Positions 9,699-21,529 of a DNA stretch of 64,000 nt are shown one piece after another. The stretch comes from Cryptomeria japonica (taxonomy: Eukaryota; Streptophyta; Pinopsida; Cupressales; Cupressaceae): contig NC_081406.1 of assembly GCF_030272615.1 (NCBI RefSeq), positions 394,900,439 to 394,964,438 of the forward strand, given 5' to 3'. The translations under genes were made by a program, and so were the position numbers. The notes beneath the pieces were generated by a model. It did not search any database and was not told where the DNA came from. It was given only the letters and a program-made list of their open reading frames with translations. How positions within the stretch are numbered: position 1 is the stretch's first letter; each line of letters starts with the position of its first letter.

Positions 9699-11709
9699 TT
9701 TTGCCCCTCTTTGAGACAATGCGATTTTAAGCATTGTTTCAAAGAACAATAATGAAAATACCCCAGATAATGACAATGACATATGCATGCCCCCTCGAGG
9801 AATTGGCTGAAAACATGTAGAAAAGAGGCCAATTGATCGATAATAATGACAGAACATGATAGGAGCAAACAAACTGACAAGACTGATGGAAGAAATGTTA
9901 GTAAACAGAAATTAGATAGAGGACAGGTAGAGATGAAGAAAAACTTGCTTTCACCAATGCACAGAAGTAGGTGAGAACCTTTATTTAATGTAGCAAAGCG
10001 GATGCAGAGCATCATGGCATTGAAGGCCAGAGCTGAAACACAACCCTTTTTGCAAAACACAGACACATCATAGATAAACAACAATCACAACAAAAAAGAA
10101 AGGGACTATGAACCATCCCGGTCACTCTAAATCACTCAGTGACATCATCGAGCAACATAGGATCATGATCGAAGCCAAAGATAAATCAGTAAAAAGATAA
10201 GATGCACAAATGCCCACAAGTCAAACAAACATCTTGATCTTCATTGTCAAAAGTTGAAAGTGCTGATAGGACAATCATGTTGTTTGGTTTCAGGGAATGC
10301 GATACCCCATCTAAGACAGGACATAGTCTAGTTTCGAGTATACCACACTATGTATAAGACCCATGATACTGTGCCAAGGACGAATGATTTTGAGGTTGAT
10401 TGATATGACAATTCTGATCAGTTTGAATGTCTGGTTTGATTGAAAAGTTCATCTGTTTATGCATGATTTCAGTAAAGCACAATGTTGATTGCGAGTCGTT
10501 GGATGTATGCTCAGTGATCTATCTTATGCATCAAGGGAATATTTTTTTTTTGTTTTGCTTGTCAAGTTTTTACAATTTTTTTTGTGTTCATCTTTTTTTC
10601 AGGATGTTTTTATGATTTTTTAGGGATTTGTTTCAAGACATTTTTCAATTTTTTTGAATTATTTCAGGACATTTTTCAATTTTTTTGAATTATTTCAGGA
10701 CATTTTTCAATTTTTTTGAATTATTTCAGGACATTTTCAATTTATTTTTTTTTATTTTGCCCCCAGTGTCTAGCAAGGCAAGGAATATGACAGGTGAATA
10801 AATAGGCTTTCTGAAATGTTGGTGGATAGAGGGAAGACAAAGGCCTTTTATTATGGAGACAATACAGATGCAATTTTCAAGAGCTATTGCGTGATGGGAC
10901 AAAAGATTGGATATGACAATGTAAAGCAAGAACATGGCATGAGGGACATGTCAAGAGGTTTTTGAAAAATATGTTTTGCATTTCACGTCCTTATGTCAGA
11001 TCAAGATAAAGGGATAGAAAGAGTGTATGTATAGTGATAAGATATGGATAGGATAAGCAAGACCAAGAATGGATAAGGGACATGGACTGAAGGTCAGGAT
11101 TGGATAAGGGATAGTGGCAGAAAGTTGCAATAAGATAGGGAATATGGATGAAAGGTTGTAATAAGCAAATGGATAAATAACCAAAAGCTATGATGGACTG
11201 AAAGCTGCAAACAAGATGCATGATGCTCATGAAGATCGTTATCCTTGTCAAGAGAAAAGGTGGAAAGGGAAAATGGACATCAGGGACAATAGGATAATGA
11301 CAGGGGTTCGATAGGATAGTGAAGGGCAATAGGATATGAAGGAGGAAACCTGCCCCCAAGTGTGGTGTGCAAGAAGTTCATAAATTATGCATGATGCTTG
11401 TTTGCCAGGTTTTCATCACGATACTTGCCCAAGGCACCTATTTACCAGGTTTTTACCAGTGGACGAATTATTTTTCTTTATTTTTTTCTTTTGTCTTTTT
11501 TTTTTTCTTTTCTCACTTTTTTTTTTTCTTTTTTGGATTTTGACTTTTTCAATAGAAGATGGACACATGATAGGGGATGGAAGAAGGACTCAAACATCTT
11601 TTTGTTTGGATAGTAGCCTTGAAAAAAATGGACCATGACCTTTAAAAGTATGGTCAAAGACGTTGGTAGGATAAGGACATGGAAAATAAGATGAAACTAA
11701 GGCAAGGAT
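9699..11709 (-). other. E-outer 3' non-coding region
   Basis: About 2 kb between the ORF stop and the LTR, with no coding evidence. It contains the polypurine tract at its left edge, the 31-bp repeat at 10637-10745 and a T/C-rich tract around 11466-11545. The whole stretch has an inverted counterpart in E-inner at 21530-23512, so it is family sequence and not a separate insertion. Confidence 0.75.
10637..10745. repeat. 31-bp tandem repeat, about 3.5 copies
   Basis: GACATTTTTCAATTTTTTTG-containing units begin at 10637, 10668, 10699 and 10730, an exact 31-base period. The counterpart in E-inner (about 22501-22590, opposite orientation) has fewer, less regular units, so the array has changed copy number between family members. 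Confidence 0.9.
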
Positions 11710-14590
11710 TTATGCAAAGGATTGGACCAAAGGGATGGAAGGATAGAAAATATGCATTGGATAATAGGTAGGGTATTGGAAGAATTGGGCTTTAGTGGAT
11801 GGAAATGCTGGCAAGATCAACATTGGAACACACCTTGATGGGTGGTGGATTAATGGAGGAAAAATCGATCTCAAATTGTGAGATTTGGATGGAGGAAAGG
11901 ATAGTGATTTTGGGACATAAGGGCCCAAAATGGATGAAGAAGGTGATGGAGGAAAAGATTTGAGAGGTTTGGATGGAGGAATAGCAACTTTGGATGCCGA
12001 GTTGGATGTTTCTTTAGGATTTTGTGCTTCAAGGAGCCACTTAGGGATCCACATGGTTTTTGATTTTTCATGCTTTTGTGGTTCCTTGGAGTGCATTGCC
12101 AACACAAGGGATTTAGGAACCCATATATATTTTGACTTTTGTTTTTGAGCAATGGGCCTTTGTGACCTTTTGGATTTTTCCTTTTCTTTTTGGCTCATAT
12201 TTTTCTTTGCTTTGACATGTTGATTAGATTGGACATGTTGATCCTTGGATACATGTGGATTGCTAGACTTATGACTTTTATACTTGGCATCCAAATTGCT
12301 TAGAGGGGGAAAGGAATGCATGGATGGATATGAATGAAATGGACTTCTTTTGGATGGATGAAATTTACTCAAGGATGTGTGCCTTTGCTGACCTTGCATA
12401 GAGGATGAAGGAATATAAGGACCTAAGATGGATGGAAGGTATGAAGGGGAAGGGATATGTTTTGATTTTGATGGAGAGATACCAACGTCTTGAGAGTGAG
12501 TTGTGTAGACATGACCCCTACGATCTTCTTTAACATGAAGGGATTCTTGCTCATGAAGGTCTACTCTTTTGCCTTTATGAATATCTTGACATGTAGGATA
12601 CTCTTTTCTTTGGGAAGAAGATGCGAGTCCATTATGAGGTGGATATGATATGAGAGAAATAATGAGATCTTGAAGTGGATCAGATTGTACCAAAGTAGAA
12701 GAACCCATTATGCATGTCGAGGGTTCATGAACATCTTGCACTGACATGTTAGAATCATGAGGGGGATTGGGATCATGAGAGGGACTAGGATTGTGTAGTG
12801 GACATGGTTCAATGACAGGCTCTTCAAGAGATGGAATGGGATAAATAATGTGATCATCAAAAGAAATATGATCTTGGAGTGTATATGGAGCATTAAGACA
12901 AGGAGATGGAGGAACAAAAGGATCTTGTGGAGGATTTAAAGGAATAATAGGGTCTTGTGTTGGAAATGAATTTGGAAGGATACTTTGGTCTTGACAAGGA
13001 GGAAGATCATTGGATTTGTATTTAAAGGTGCTTTGCTCTGGACTTTTAATGGGATCATCAGAAAGGATGGAAGAGATATCTTGACCTTTCTTAGGAAGTG
13101 GAATGTCAATGGGATTTAAAAGGACATTTTTTTCATGAAATGGAAGGGGATCTTTTGGGATTGGATGGACTAGGATATCTTGATCTTGCTCGGGGAATGG
13201 AGTGTCAATAGGACTTTGGATAGGATGGACAAGAATAGGGGAATCATTGTGAGTGTCTGGGGAAATGGGATCCTAGTCAACAATTGGATGGGATGATAAG
13301 GTTTCAAGATCTTGATCTTCATCTATTTCAAGACATGTTTCTTCATGCTCTAAATTATCCTCTTGACATGGGGTTGGACTTTGGATATGCATGGGGGATT
13401 CTAGCAAGGGATTAATGCTTTGGCATGAAGGAAATGCACTTTGAACATTTGTGATGGATTCTGGCAAGGAATCAATGCTTGAACATGAGGAAGAAGGACT
13501 TCGAATGGGGTCCTCTAAAACAGGTAATGGCAATAAAGTGCATGGTGTCATTGGGTCTTGTATTTCTGAAACATGACAAGGATGTGCATCATGAACTGGA
13601 TTATCTTGGCAATCAATTATAGATAGCTCTTGGATAATTTCATCCTTAGGTGTATTGTTTCATGAGGACAATATGGAAGGTTCTTGTGAAACTTCTAGAG
13701 GTGTAGGGATAGATGCCACTGGAGAGTCAATTTTCTTGCGAGGGGATGAGGCATTGCTAGACATAAGTGTATTATCTTGATCTTCCTCAAAGAACTCACT
13801 TGGTAATTTCCTTAAGATCATTGAAATAAAGCCACCTTTCTTTCGAGTTTTTGACATAGTTGTATTTGGAATTTGAACTTGTTTTAGCAAGAATTTGGTC
13901 TTGGTTTGATGTCATGTTTTGATATTGGACTTGGTTCAATTGTTCCAACATGCTCGAAACTTGGCTTGGTGTGTGTTGCAACCTTTGTTTTTGAATTTGT
14001 GATTATGGTTGTTGACATTGATATGTTGATTGAACTTGTCGATATTCCACCATTGGTTGAACTATTTGTGGACATTGTATAGTTGGTTGGACATATTGTT
14101 GAAATTGGACCATTGGTTGAACCATTGGTTGTATTGGTTGAAAATCTAATTGATAGTAAACACCTTCTTGTCCTTGTTGTGGAGGCACATAATGTTGAAA
14201 TTGATGTTGTCTCTTTTCTTGAAATTGTTTCATCATCTCTATTTGGGGGAGGAGAGCTGGTATGTCTGATCATTCAAGAAGAGATTTTACATCAATTGGC
14301 TCAATCTTTGGATTTCGACCTGGAAATTTTTGAAACATTTTGGACATTTGTGATCTATTCTTCTCAATGTTTTTCACTCTTTGTTCCAATATCTCATTTT
14401 CTTGAGCTAGTTTCTCCTCTAGTTTTTATATTTGGAGACTTGTTTCATCATAAAAAGTTTGATCGATATTGCCTTGTTGTTGGGTTGGATATAATTGTGA
14501 TTGCCTTGGATTAAAATTCAATTGCATTATCGGTTGATACGTCAAACTTTGTTGCATCATTGGTGCTTGGAACCTTGTTTCAATAGACAT
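11710..14590 (-). pseudogene. E-outer single ORF: Pro/Ser/Gln-rich protein of unknown family
   Basis: ATG at 14590 by alignment with E-inner; stop at 11710; about 960 codons with several breaks. N-terminus: short coiled coil (KLEEKLAQENEILEQRVKN). Then a Gln/Pro repeat-like domain (QPIQPMVQPMVQFQQYVQP), a basic patch, a long Ser/Pro/Asp-rich region, and a Lys/Ser-rich C-terminal part with two related motifs YIWVPKSLVLAM and TMWIPKWLLEAQ. No zinc knuckle, protease, integrase or RT motif is seen. The TAA at 14426-14428 and TAG at 13273-13275 are also present at the same places in E-inner; a TGA near 14270 is private. The long region 13270-11710 is one frame. By position it could be a gag-like particle protein, but no homology supports that. 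Confidence 0.65.
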
Positions 14591-14630
14591 GTCACTATGC
14601 AATGTTTTTGGGATTTTTTATTTTAAAAGA

Positions 14631-15025
14631 ATGATGTATGATATGCAACTAAATGCAACCTAAATAAATGAAAATGCAATCTATGGCAAGAATGCAACCT
14701 ATGTTTTTGGTTGTTTTTCAAGATTTGGACAAACTTTTTGAATGCAATTCTAAAAATGAGACCCTTAGGAAATTGAAATGATGTTTAGACCTCAAAGGAC
14801 AAAAGGACCAAGTGACAATAGGAAAAATGACAATGTCTCCCCTATATGCTTGGATAATAAGCTAGGTTTGACCAAATGGCATTGATGACAAAAAGACAAA
14901 ATTTTGATAAGGTCAAGACTTCCTAACAATAACTTAGGGTTTATCAAAGATTTGCATTACTCAAGTATGAAAAAACCTAGTTTTGACACTATATGCAAAG
15001 GGACAATTACTATGCAAATGACCCT
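14631..15025. repeat. 395-bp segment of E-outer leader, left copy
   Basis: From ATGATGTATG to GACCCT this matches 25048-25442 along its whole length, in the same orientation and with the same length. Both copies belong to E-outer's untranslated leader; the matching E-inner leader sequence is at about 18246-18650 in inverted orientation. E-inner lies between the copies. Confidence 0.9.
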
Positions 15026-16587
15026 TGTAGACACCTAAAAATGGTCAGCGCTTGCAGAGTCATACTTAACATTGGCACATTGCCTTATTTTAGGTTTTTG
15101 CGTCGCATTAACATTTTCTCCTATGTCACGCACTTGGTCTTTATCATTTGTGAGCATCGAGTCCTTCTTCTTCATTCTTCATTTATCTTGCTCTTGAATT
15201 TGGTCTTGTCGATAGCAATATTTGTCATGATTTTGGTCAATCTTATCCTATCGCATCAATGTGCATATTCATTTGTCATCATTTTGGACATCATCAATCC
15301 TAATTAGGGTTTTGTCCTCTTAGTAATCTTGTCATCATGTGATCGATTTGTCATCGATTCTTGTCTTTTGATCAATTTGTCATCAATCTTGTCGTCTTGT
15401 GATCTATTTTGTCATCGATCTTCATCCTTGTCTTCTTGTCAATTTTGTCATTTTGCGATCGATTTGTCATTGTTCGTTGTCTTTCTCAATCATGTCAATT
15501 TGGATCAACTTGTCATTGTTCCTTGTCAATCAGCGCATTTATCAATCATATCATTTATCACATTGGTCCTTTATCAGTCAGAATCATGATTAAATTGAAT
15601 CGATATCGATTATCCTTTGTCAAGACCTAATTGTCATCCTTGCATTTCTAATTCATCTTCTAGGGTTTTATGATTTATTCATTTAATCCTTTTTTTCATT
15701 TCTCTCTCTAGGTTAAATAATTTATTTATTTATCCTAGGTCTTCGTGTCACAATTAAATGTTTAATTTAATTGGCTAACTAATTATTCCTCTTTTTGTGA
15801 ATTAATTAATAAATGACAAATTATTAATTAATTTACCTAATTTCACATCATTCCTCAATTATTAAATTCCCTCTTTGTGAATTAATTAATAAATGAAAAA
15901 TTATTAATTCATTCACTAATTTCCTATTTCCTCAATTTCTTAATTCCTAATTTTCTTCTTTTTCTAATTTTCTATTTTTCTAATTCCTAATTTCAATTTC
16001 CTCCTATTTTCCTCCTAATTTCATGGGAATGACATTTCAATTTGTCATAATTTGTCATAATTGACAATCAATCAATTTTTGACATAGAAATTTGTCATAA
16101 TTTTGTCATAAATTATCAATCAATCAATCAATTTTGCATAGAAAGTGCATAATTTGTCATAATTTGTCATAATTGACATTCTTGATTTGCAATTTCCATT
16201 TGAATTTAATCACGCTAATTTGATCTTTTCTCCAGTTTGTCTATAAATTGGATGAATTTCTTCAATCTCAGTCTAATAATCACTTTGTCGAATCAATCAT
16301 GCTTTGAGTACTCTTGTGCCAATGTCAATCTTGCTTTCACATTAGGTTTATGCACTTGAAGGTGAGATCCACAAACAAAGGCTATTTGGAGAAGAAAGAA
16401 GGACAATGGAGCCGCATGAAGAAGACATTCGAATCTGCATCTAGTTTGCTTAGTTTCTAGTTTTGAATGTTTTGCTTTCATGTCTCTATTGAGTGTAATT
16501 AGGATTGATCATTGCATTTGAGCTTTCGTGATTGAGCTATAATTAATATTGATATTTGCTTTGATGATTTTCGATTTCCTAGCTACA
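15026..16587 (+). mobile_element. E-inner 5' LTR (1562 bp)
   Basis: Starts TGTAGACACCTAAAAATGG and ends CCTAGCTACA, followed by the primer-binding site. It contains a cluster of degenerate repeats around TTGTCATCGAT (15340-15560) and around TTTGTCATAATTTGTCATAA (16035-16180). It has four differences from the 3' LTR in the first 60 bases. Confidence 0.92.
16241..16250 (+). promoter_or_regulatory. Candidate TATA box of E-family LTR promoter
   Basis: CTATAAATTG sits about 345 bases before the LTR end. The same phrase is kept in the 3' LTR (24725-24734) and, on the minus strand, in both E-outer LTRs. Position and conservation fit the LTR promoter; the start site itself is not determined. Confidence 0.55.
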
Positions 16588-16592
16588 TTAAT

Positions 16593-16610
16593 TGGTGAAC
16601 CCGACGTGAA
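16593..16610 (+). other. E-inner primer-binding site
   Basis: TGGTGAACCCGACGTGAA begins five bases after the LTR. It starts with TGG, the complement of a tRNA CCA end, as expected for a minus-strand primer site. I cannot name the tRNA with confidence; it is clearly not the Met-type site used by A, C and D. E-outer keeps only the first bases of this region. Confidence 0.7.
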
Positions 16611-16700
16611 CTAACCCCCTAATTGTGCTTTTGAGTGCTTTTGAGATGATTTGCAGGTCAAAAACCCAAGAAACAGGGTAGTGCAGGGTTTTCTGGGAAC

Positions 16701-16797
16701 TTCTGCGCCTATGTCAAGCATTCTGCGCCTGTGTCAAGGACATTCTGTGCCTATGTTAGACATTCTGCACCTGTGTCAGACATTCTGCACCTGTGTA
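16701..16797. repeat. 20-22 bp tandem repeat, five copies
   Basis: TTCTGCGCCTATGTCAAGCA-like units start at 16701, 16721, 16743, 16763 and 16783. The repeat lies in a leader section that is absent from E-outer. Confidence 0.9.
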
Positions 16798-18690
16798 GGG
16801 CCAGAAAAAGAGGTAAAAGACAGTGTTTTTCACTTGCAAATTGTTTTCTTTTGCATTCTGTTTCTGCTTTTTTGGTTTTGTTGGTACTGATTCTCTATGT
16901 AGAACCTTGGCATACGCATGAAAAAGACAACAAATGAAGCTACTAACACATTTTATGCAGGTTCGATAGTCAAAGACTAAACATATCAAACTTCTGACTT
17001 GGGTTTTGTACGTTGCCTTGGACATACAACTAAACTTTGTGTTTGCAATTAATATATTAGGCACCTAGTGATTTCTAAATAGGATGGAATGAATCTATGT
17101 TTGCTTTGATTGTTGAGTATGACATTGGAGTAGGAGAGTATGCTCTCATCCTTCTTAGGGTGATTAGAAATCCAGATCTTCAATACCATGCTCATGTTTT
17201 TGATTGTGTGTCACCTTTAGAGGGCCTACCTTCCCAACCATTTGCTTTTGCAAGCAAGTGATAATCGTGAGAAGGGAATGACCCAAAGTGAGTATGGCTA
17301 GAATACCTTGGCATTCTAACTCACTATAAACAAATACCTGATGGGTGAAAGCTTTGAAGGAAGGGTTACGTGGGAATTGTAGTTACTTGGGAAGTGATGA
17401 CCCTTGAACTCTTTCTCATATCAACATCTAAGTAGGACCTCATGGTCTAAATCGTGTCATGGTCTAAATCGTGCTTGCGCGACTACATTTGTTTGGTATC
17501 TTGATGGGCTTAATGTCTCAATCACGCTTGCGTGACATCAAGGAGTAACTCTTAACAGAAATCCTTACTAAACACCTTGTTGTTAGAGGCCAAAAATCCT
17601 TCTAGTTGCTTGAGAAGGATAAGTTCGGATACTTAGAAGAGATACTACGTTCGCCATGGGGAGATTTCCATGGGGGCTGATGCTTGGCTGCCCTGAGAAG
17701 TGAGTGCCGTGGAGGGGAGCCTGTGGGGTCAAGCATCTATGTATTCTCCTTGAATCTCATAACGAGTTTACCTCTCAAGTACCTACTGTCTTTACCTACC
17801 ATAAGAAATGTGTGAATGAGCATGATTGTCTTGAGTCTAAGTTAAAATATCTTGTCTTCTTTGCTTGTCAAAATTTGAGTTGTGTCTCATTTCAAAAACA
17901 AGACAAATTGATTAAAAACAAGGTTAAACCCAAGAGCATTTCATCCAACAAAGTTCAAAACACCTTCAAACATGGTTGTCAAACATTTTTCAAAATCTTG
18001 TCTCAACATTCATGTCACTTAGATTTAGGTGCATCTTAGGTTTGCATTTTGCAAAGTCATTGTCAATTACCAAGGTTAAGTTTCACCTAGGTCATACTCC
18101 TTTGCATATCAATAAGGGTCATCCATTTTGCAAAATGTCCTCTTGCATTAGAGTAATACCATTTCATAATTCAAACTTAGGTTGACATTGTCATACATTT
18201 GCATTTGCATGCCCTAGGTTTCTTCATTAAGCTTAGGTCATTATCATATCATATTAGGGTCACTTGCATAGTAATTGTCCCTTAGCATATAGTGTCAAAA
18301 CTAGGTTTTGTCATACTTGATTAATCCAAATCTTTTATAAACCCTAAGTCATTGTTAAGAAGTCTAGACCTTATCAAACCTTTTCTTTTTATGTCATTAT
18401 TGTCATTTGGTCAAACCTAGCTTAGTATCCAAGCATATAGGGGAGACTTTGTCATTTTGTCCTTTTGTCACTTGGTCCTTTTGTCCTTTGAGGTCTAGAC
18501 ATCATTTCAATTTCCTAAGGGTCTCTTTTAGATTTGCATTTCAAAAGTTTGTCAAAATCTTTGAAAAACAACAAAAACATAGATTGCATTCTTGCCATAG
18601 ATTGCATTTTCATCTATTTAGTTTGCATTTAGTTGCATATCATACATCATCCTTTTAAAATCAAAAATCCCAAAAACATTGCATAGTGAC

Positions 18691-21529
18691 ATGTCTATTG
18701 AAACAAGGTTCCAAGCACCAATGATGCAACAAAGTTTGACATATCAGCCGATAATGAAATCAAATTTTAATCCAAGGCAATCACAATTATATCCAACCCA
18801 ACAACAAGGCAATATCGATCAAACTTTTTATGATGAAACAAGTCTCCAAATATAAAAACTAGAGGAGAAACTAGCTCAAGAAAATGAGATATTGGAACAA
18901 AGAGTGAAAAACATTGAGAAGAATAGATCACAAATGTCCAAAATGTTTCGAAAATTTCCAGGTCGAAATCCAAAGATTGAGCCAATTGATGTAAGATCTC
19001 TTCTTGAACGATTAGGCATACCAGATCTCCTCTCACAAATAGAGATGATGAAACAAATTTCAAGAAAAGAGACAACATCAATTTCAACATTATGTGCCTC
19101 CACAACAAGAACAAGAAGGTGTTTACTATCAATCAGATTTTCAACCAATACAATCATTGGTTCAACCAATTGTTCAACATTTCCAACATATACAACCAAT
19201 GGTCCAATTTCAACAATATGTCCAACCAACTATACAATGTCAACAAATAGTTCAACCAATGGTGGAATATCAACAAGTTCAATCAACATATCAATGTCAA
19301 CAACCACAACCAAACATTCAAAAACAAAGGTTGCAACATGCACCAAGCTGAATTTTGAACATGTCAAACCAATTTGATCAACATCTAGTTCAAAATCAAA
19401 ACATGACATTAGACAAGAACCAACTCCTTTCCAAACAAGTTCAAATTCCAGATACAACCATGTCAAAACCTCGAAAGAAAGGTGGCTTTATTGCAAGGCT
19501 CTTAAGGAACCTACCAAGTGAGTTCTTTGAGGAAGATCAAGATAATACACTTATGTCTAGCAATGCCTCATTCGCTCGCAAGCAAATTGACTCTCCAGTG
19601 GCATCTATCCCTACACCTTTAGAAGTTTCACAAGAACCTTCTATATTGTCCTCATCAAATAATACACCCAAGGATGCAATTAGCCAAGGGCTATCCATAA
19701 TTGATTGCCAAGATAACCCAATTCATGATGCACATCGTTGCCATGTTTCAGAAATACAAGACCCAATCCCACCATGCACTTTATTGGCATTACCTGTTTT
19801 AGAGGACCCCATTCGAAGTCCCTCTTCCTCATGTTCAAGCATTGATTCCTTGCCAGAATCCATCACAAATGTTCAAAGTGCATTTCCTTCATGCCAAACC
19901 ATTGATCCCTTGTCAGAATCCCCCATGCATATCCAAAGTCTAACCCCATGTCAAGAGGATAATTTAGAGCATAAAGAAACATGTGTTAAAACAGATCAAG
20001 ATCAAGATCCCGAAACCTTATTATCCCATCCAATTGTTGACTAGGATCTCATCTTCCCAGAAACTCATGATGATTCCCCTATTCATGTCCATCCTATCCA
20101 AAGTCCTATTGACACTCCATTCCCCGAGCAAGATCAAGATATCCCAGTTCATCCAATCCCAAACGATCCCCTTCTATTTCATGAACACAATATCCTTTCA
20201 AATCCCATTGGCATTCCACTTCCTAAGAAAGATAAAGATATCCCTTCCATCCTTTCTGATGATCCCATTGAAAGTCAAGAACAAAGCACCTTTAAAGAGG
20301 ATTCCAATGATCTTCCTCATTATCAAGATCAAATTATTCCTTTAAATCCTCCACAAGATCCTTTTGTTCCTCTGTCTCCTTGTCCTAATCCCGCATATCC
20401 ACCCCAAGATTGCATTTCTTTTGATGATCCCATTATTTCTCCCATTCCATCTCTTGAAAAGCCTATCATTGAACCATGTCCACTACACACTCCTAGTCCC
20501 CCTCATGATCTTAATCCCCCTCATGATTCAAACATGTCAGTGCAAGATGTTCATGAACCCTCGACATGCATAATGGGTTCTTCCACTTTGGTCCAATCTG
20601 ATCCACTTCAAGATCTCATTATTTCTCTCATATCATATCCACCTCATAATGGACTCACGTCTTCTTCCCAAAGAAAAGAGTATCCTACAAGTCAAGATAT
20701 CCATAAAGGCAAAGAAGATCTTAAGGGTCATGTCTACACAACTCACTCTCAAGACGTTGGTATCCCTCCTTCAAAATCCAAACATATCCCTTCCCCTTCA
20801 TACTTTCCATCCATCTTAGGTCCTTATATTCCTTCATCCTCTATGCAAGGTCAGCAAAGGCACACATCCTTGAGTAAATTTCATCAATGCAAAAGAACTC
20901 CATTTCATTCATATCCATCCATGCATTCCTTTCGCCCTCCAAGCAATTTGGATGCCAAGTATAAAAGTCATAAGTCTAGCAATCCACATGTATTCAAGGA
21001 TCAACATGTCCAATATAATCGACATGTCAAAACAAAGAACAAATTGATCTATAAAGAAAAAGAAATATCCAAAAGGCCACAAAGGCCCATTGCTAATAAA
21101 GCAAAGTCAAAATATATATTGGTTCCTAAATCCCTTGTGCAAGCAATGCACTCCAAGGAACCACAAAAGCATAAAAAATCAAAAACCATGTGGATCCCTA
21201 AGCAACTCCTTGAAGCACAAAAGCCTAAAGAAACATCAAAATTGGCATCTAAAATTATTATTCCTCCATCCAAACCTTCCAAGTCTATTCCTTCATCACC
21301 TTCATCATCCATTTTGGGCTCTTATGTCCCAAAATCCCAAGCTATTCCTCCATCCAAATCTCACAATCTGAGATCCATTTTTCCTCCATCAATCCACCAG
21401 TCAAGGTGTGTGCCAATGTTGATCTTGCCAACATTTCCGTCCACTAAAGCCCAATTCTTCCAATACCCTATCCATTATCCAATGCATATTTTTCATCCTT
21501 CGATCCCTTTGGTCCAATCCTTTGCATAA
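18691..21529 (+). pseudogene. E-inner single ORF: Pro/Ser/Gln-rich protein
   Basis: ATG at 18691 (ATGTCTATTGAAACAAGG), stop at 21529, about 946 codons. Same layout as the E-outer protein: coiled coil after residue 55, Gln/Pro-rich domain (VQPTIQCQQIVQPMVEYQQV), basic KPRKKGGFIARLLRNLPSEF, Ser/Pro/Asp-rich middle, and the C-terminal pair YILVPKSLVQAM and TMWIPKQLLEAQ. Breaks: TAA at 18853-18855 and TAG at 20042-20044 are shared with E-outer; a one-base insertion near 19060 and a TGA near 19349 are private. From 19355 to 21529 the frame is continuous apart from the shared TAG, suggesting long selection on the protein before decay. Function unknown. Confidence 0.65.

Larger units (their letters stand above)
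16588..18690 (+). other. E-inner 5' leader
   Basis: About 2.1 kb of untranslated sequence with only short frames. It holds the primer site, a 20-22 bp tandem repeat (16701-16797), and a palindromic phrase CCATGGGGAGATTTCCATGG near 17655 that can fold as a hairpin and is kept in inverted form in the E-outer leader near 26000. A structured leader is where packaging signals usually lie, but that role is inference. Confidence 0.6.

Noticed and set aside
9686-10084. 132-codon frame on the minus strand, also seen at 23127-23525
   Set aside because: Present in both E copies only because they are homologous DNA; it lies between the ORF and the polypurine tract, overlaps the LTR edge region and shows no domain.
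11387-11638. Phe/Leu-rich frame as a membrane peptide
   Set aside because: It is the translation of a T-rich tract in the E-outer 3' region; the counterpart in E-inner is equally simple sequence.
14083-14514. 143-codon plus-strand frame, mirrored at 18767-19132
   Set aside because: Antisense shadow of the Gln-rich E ORF; CAA-rich codons give long open antisense frames.
16035-16180. CRISPR-like array from repeated GTCATAATTTGTC phrases
   Set aside because: Unequal spacing, no unique spacers, plant LTR context.
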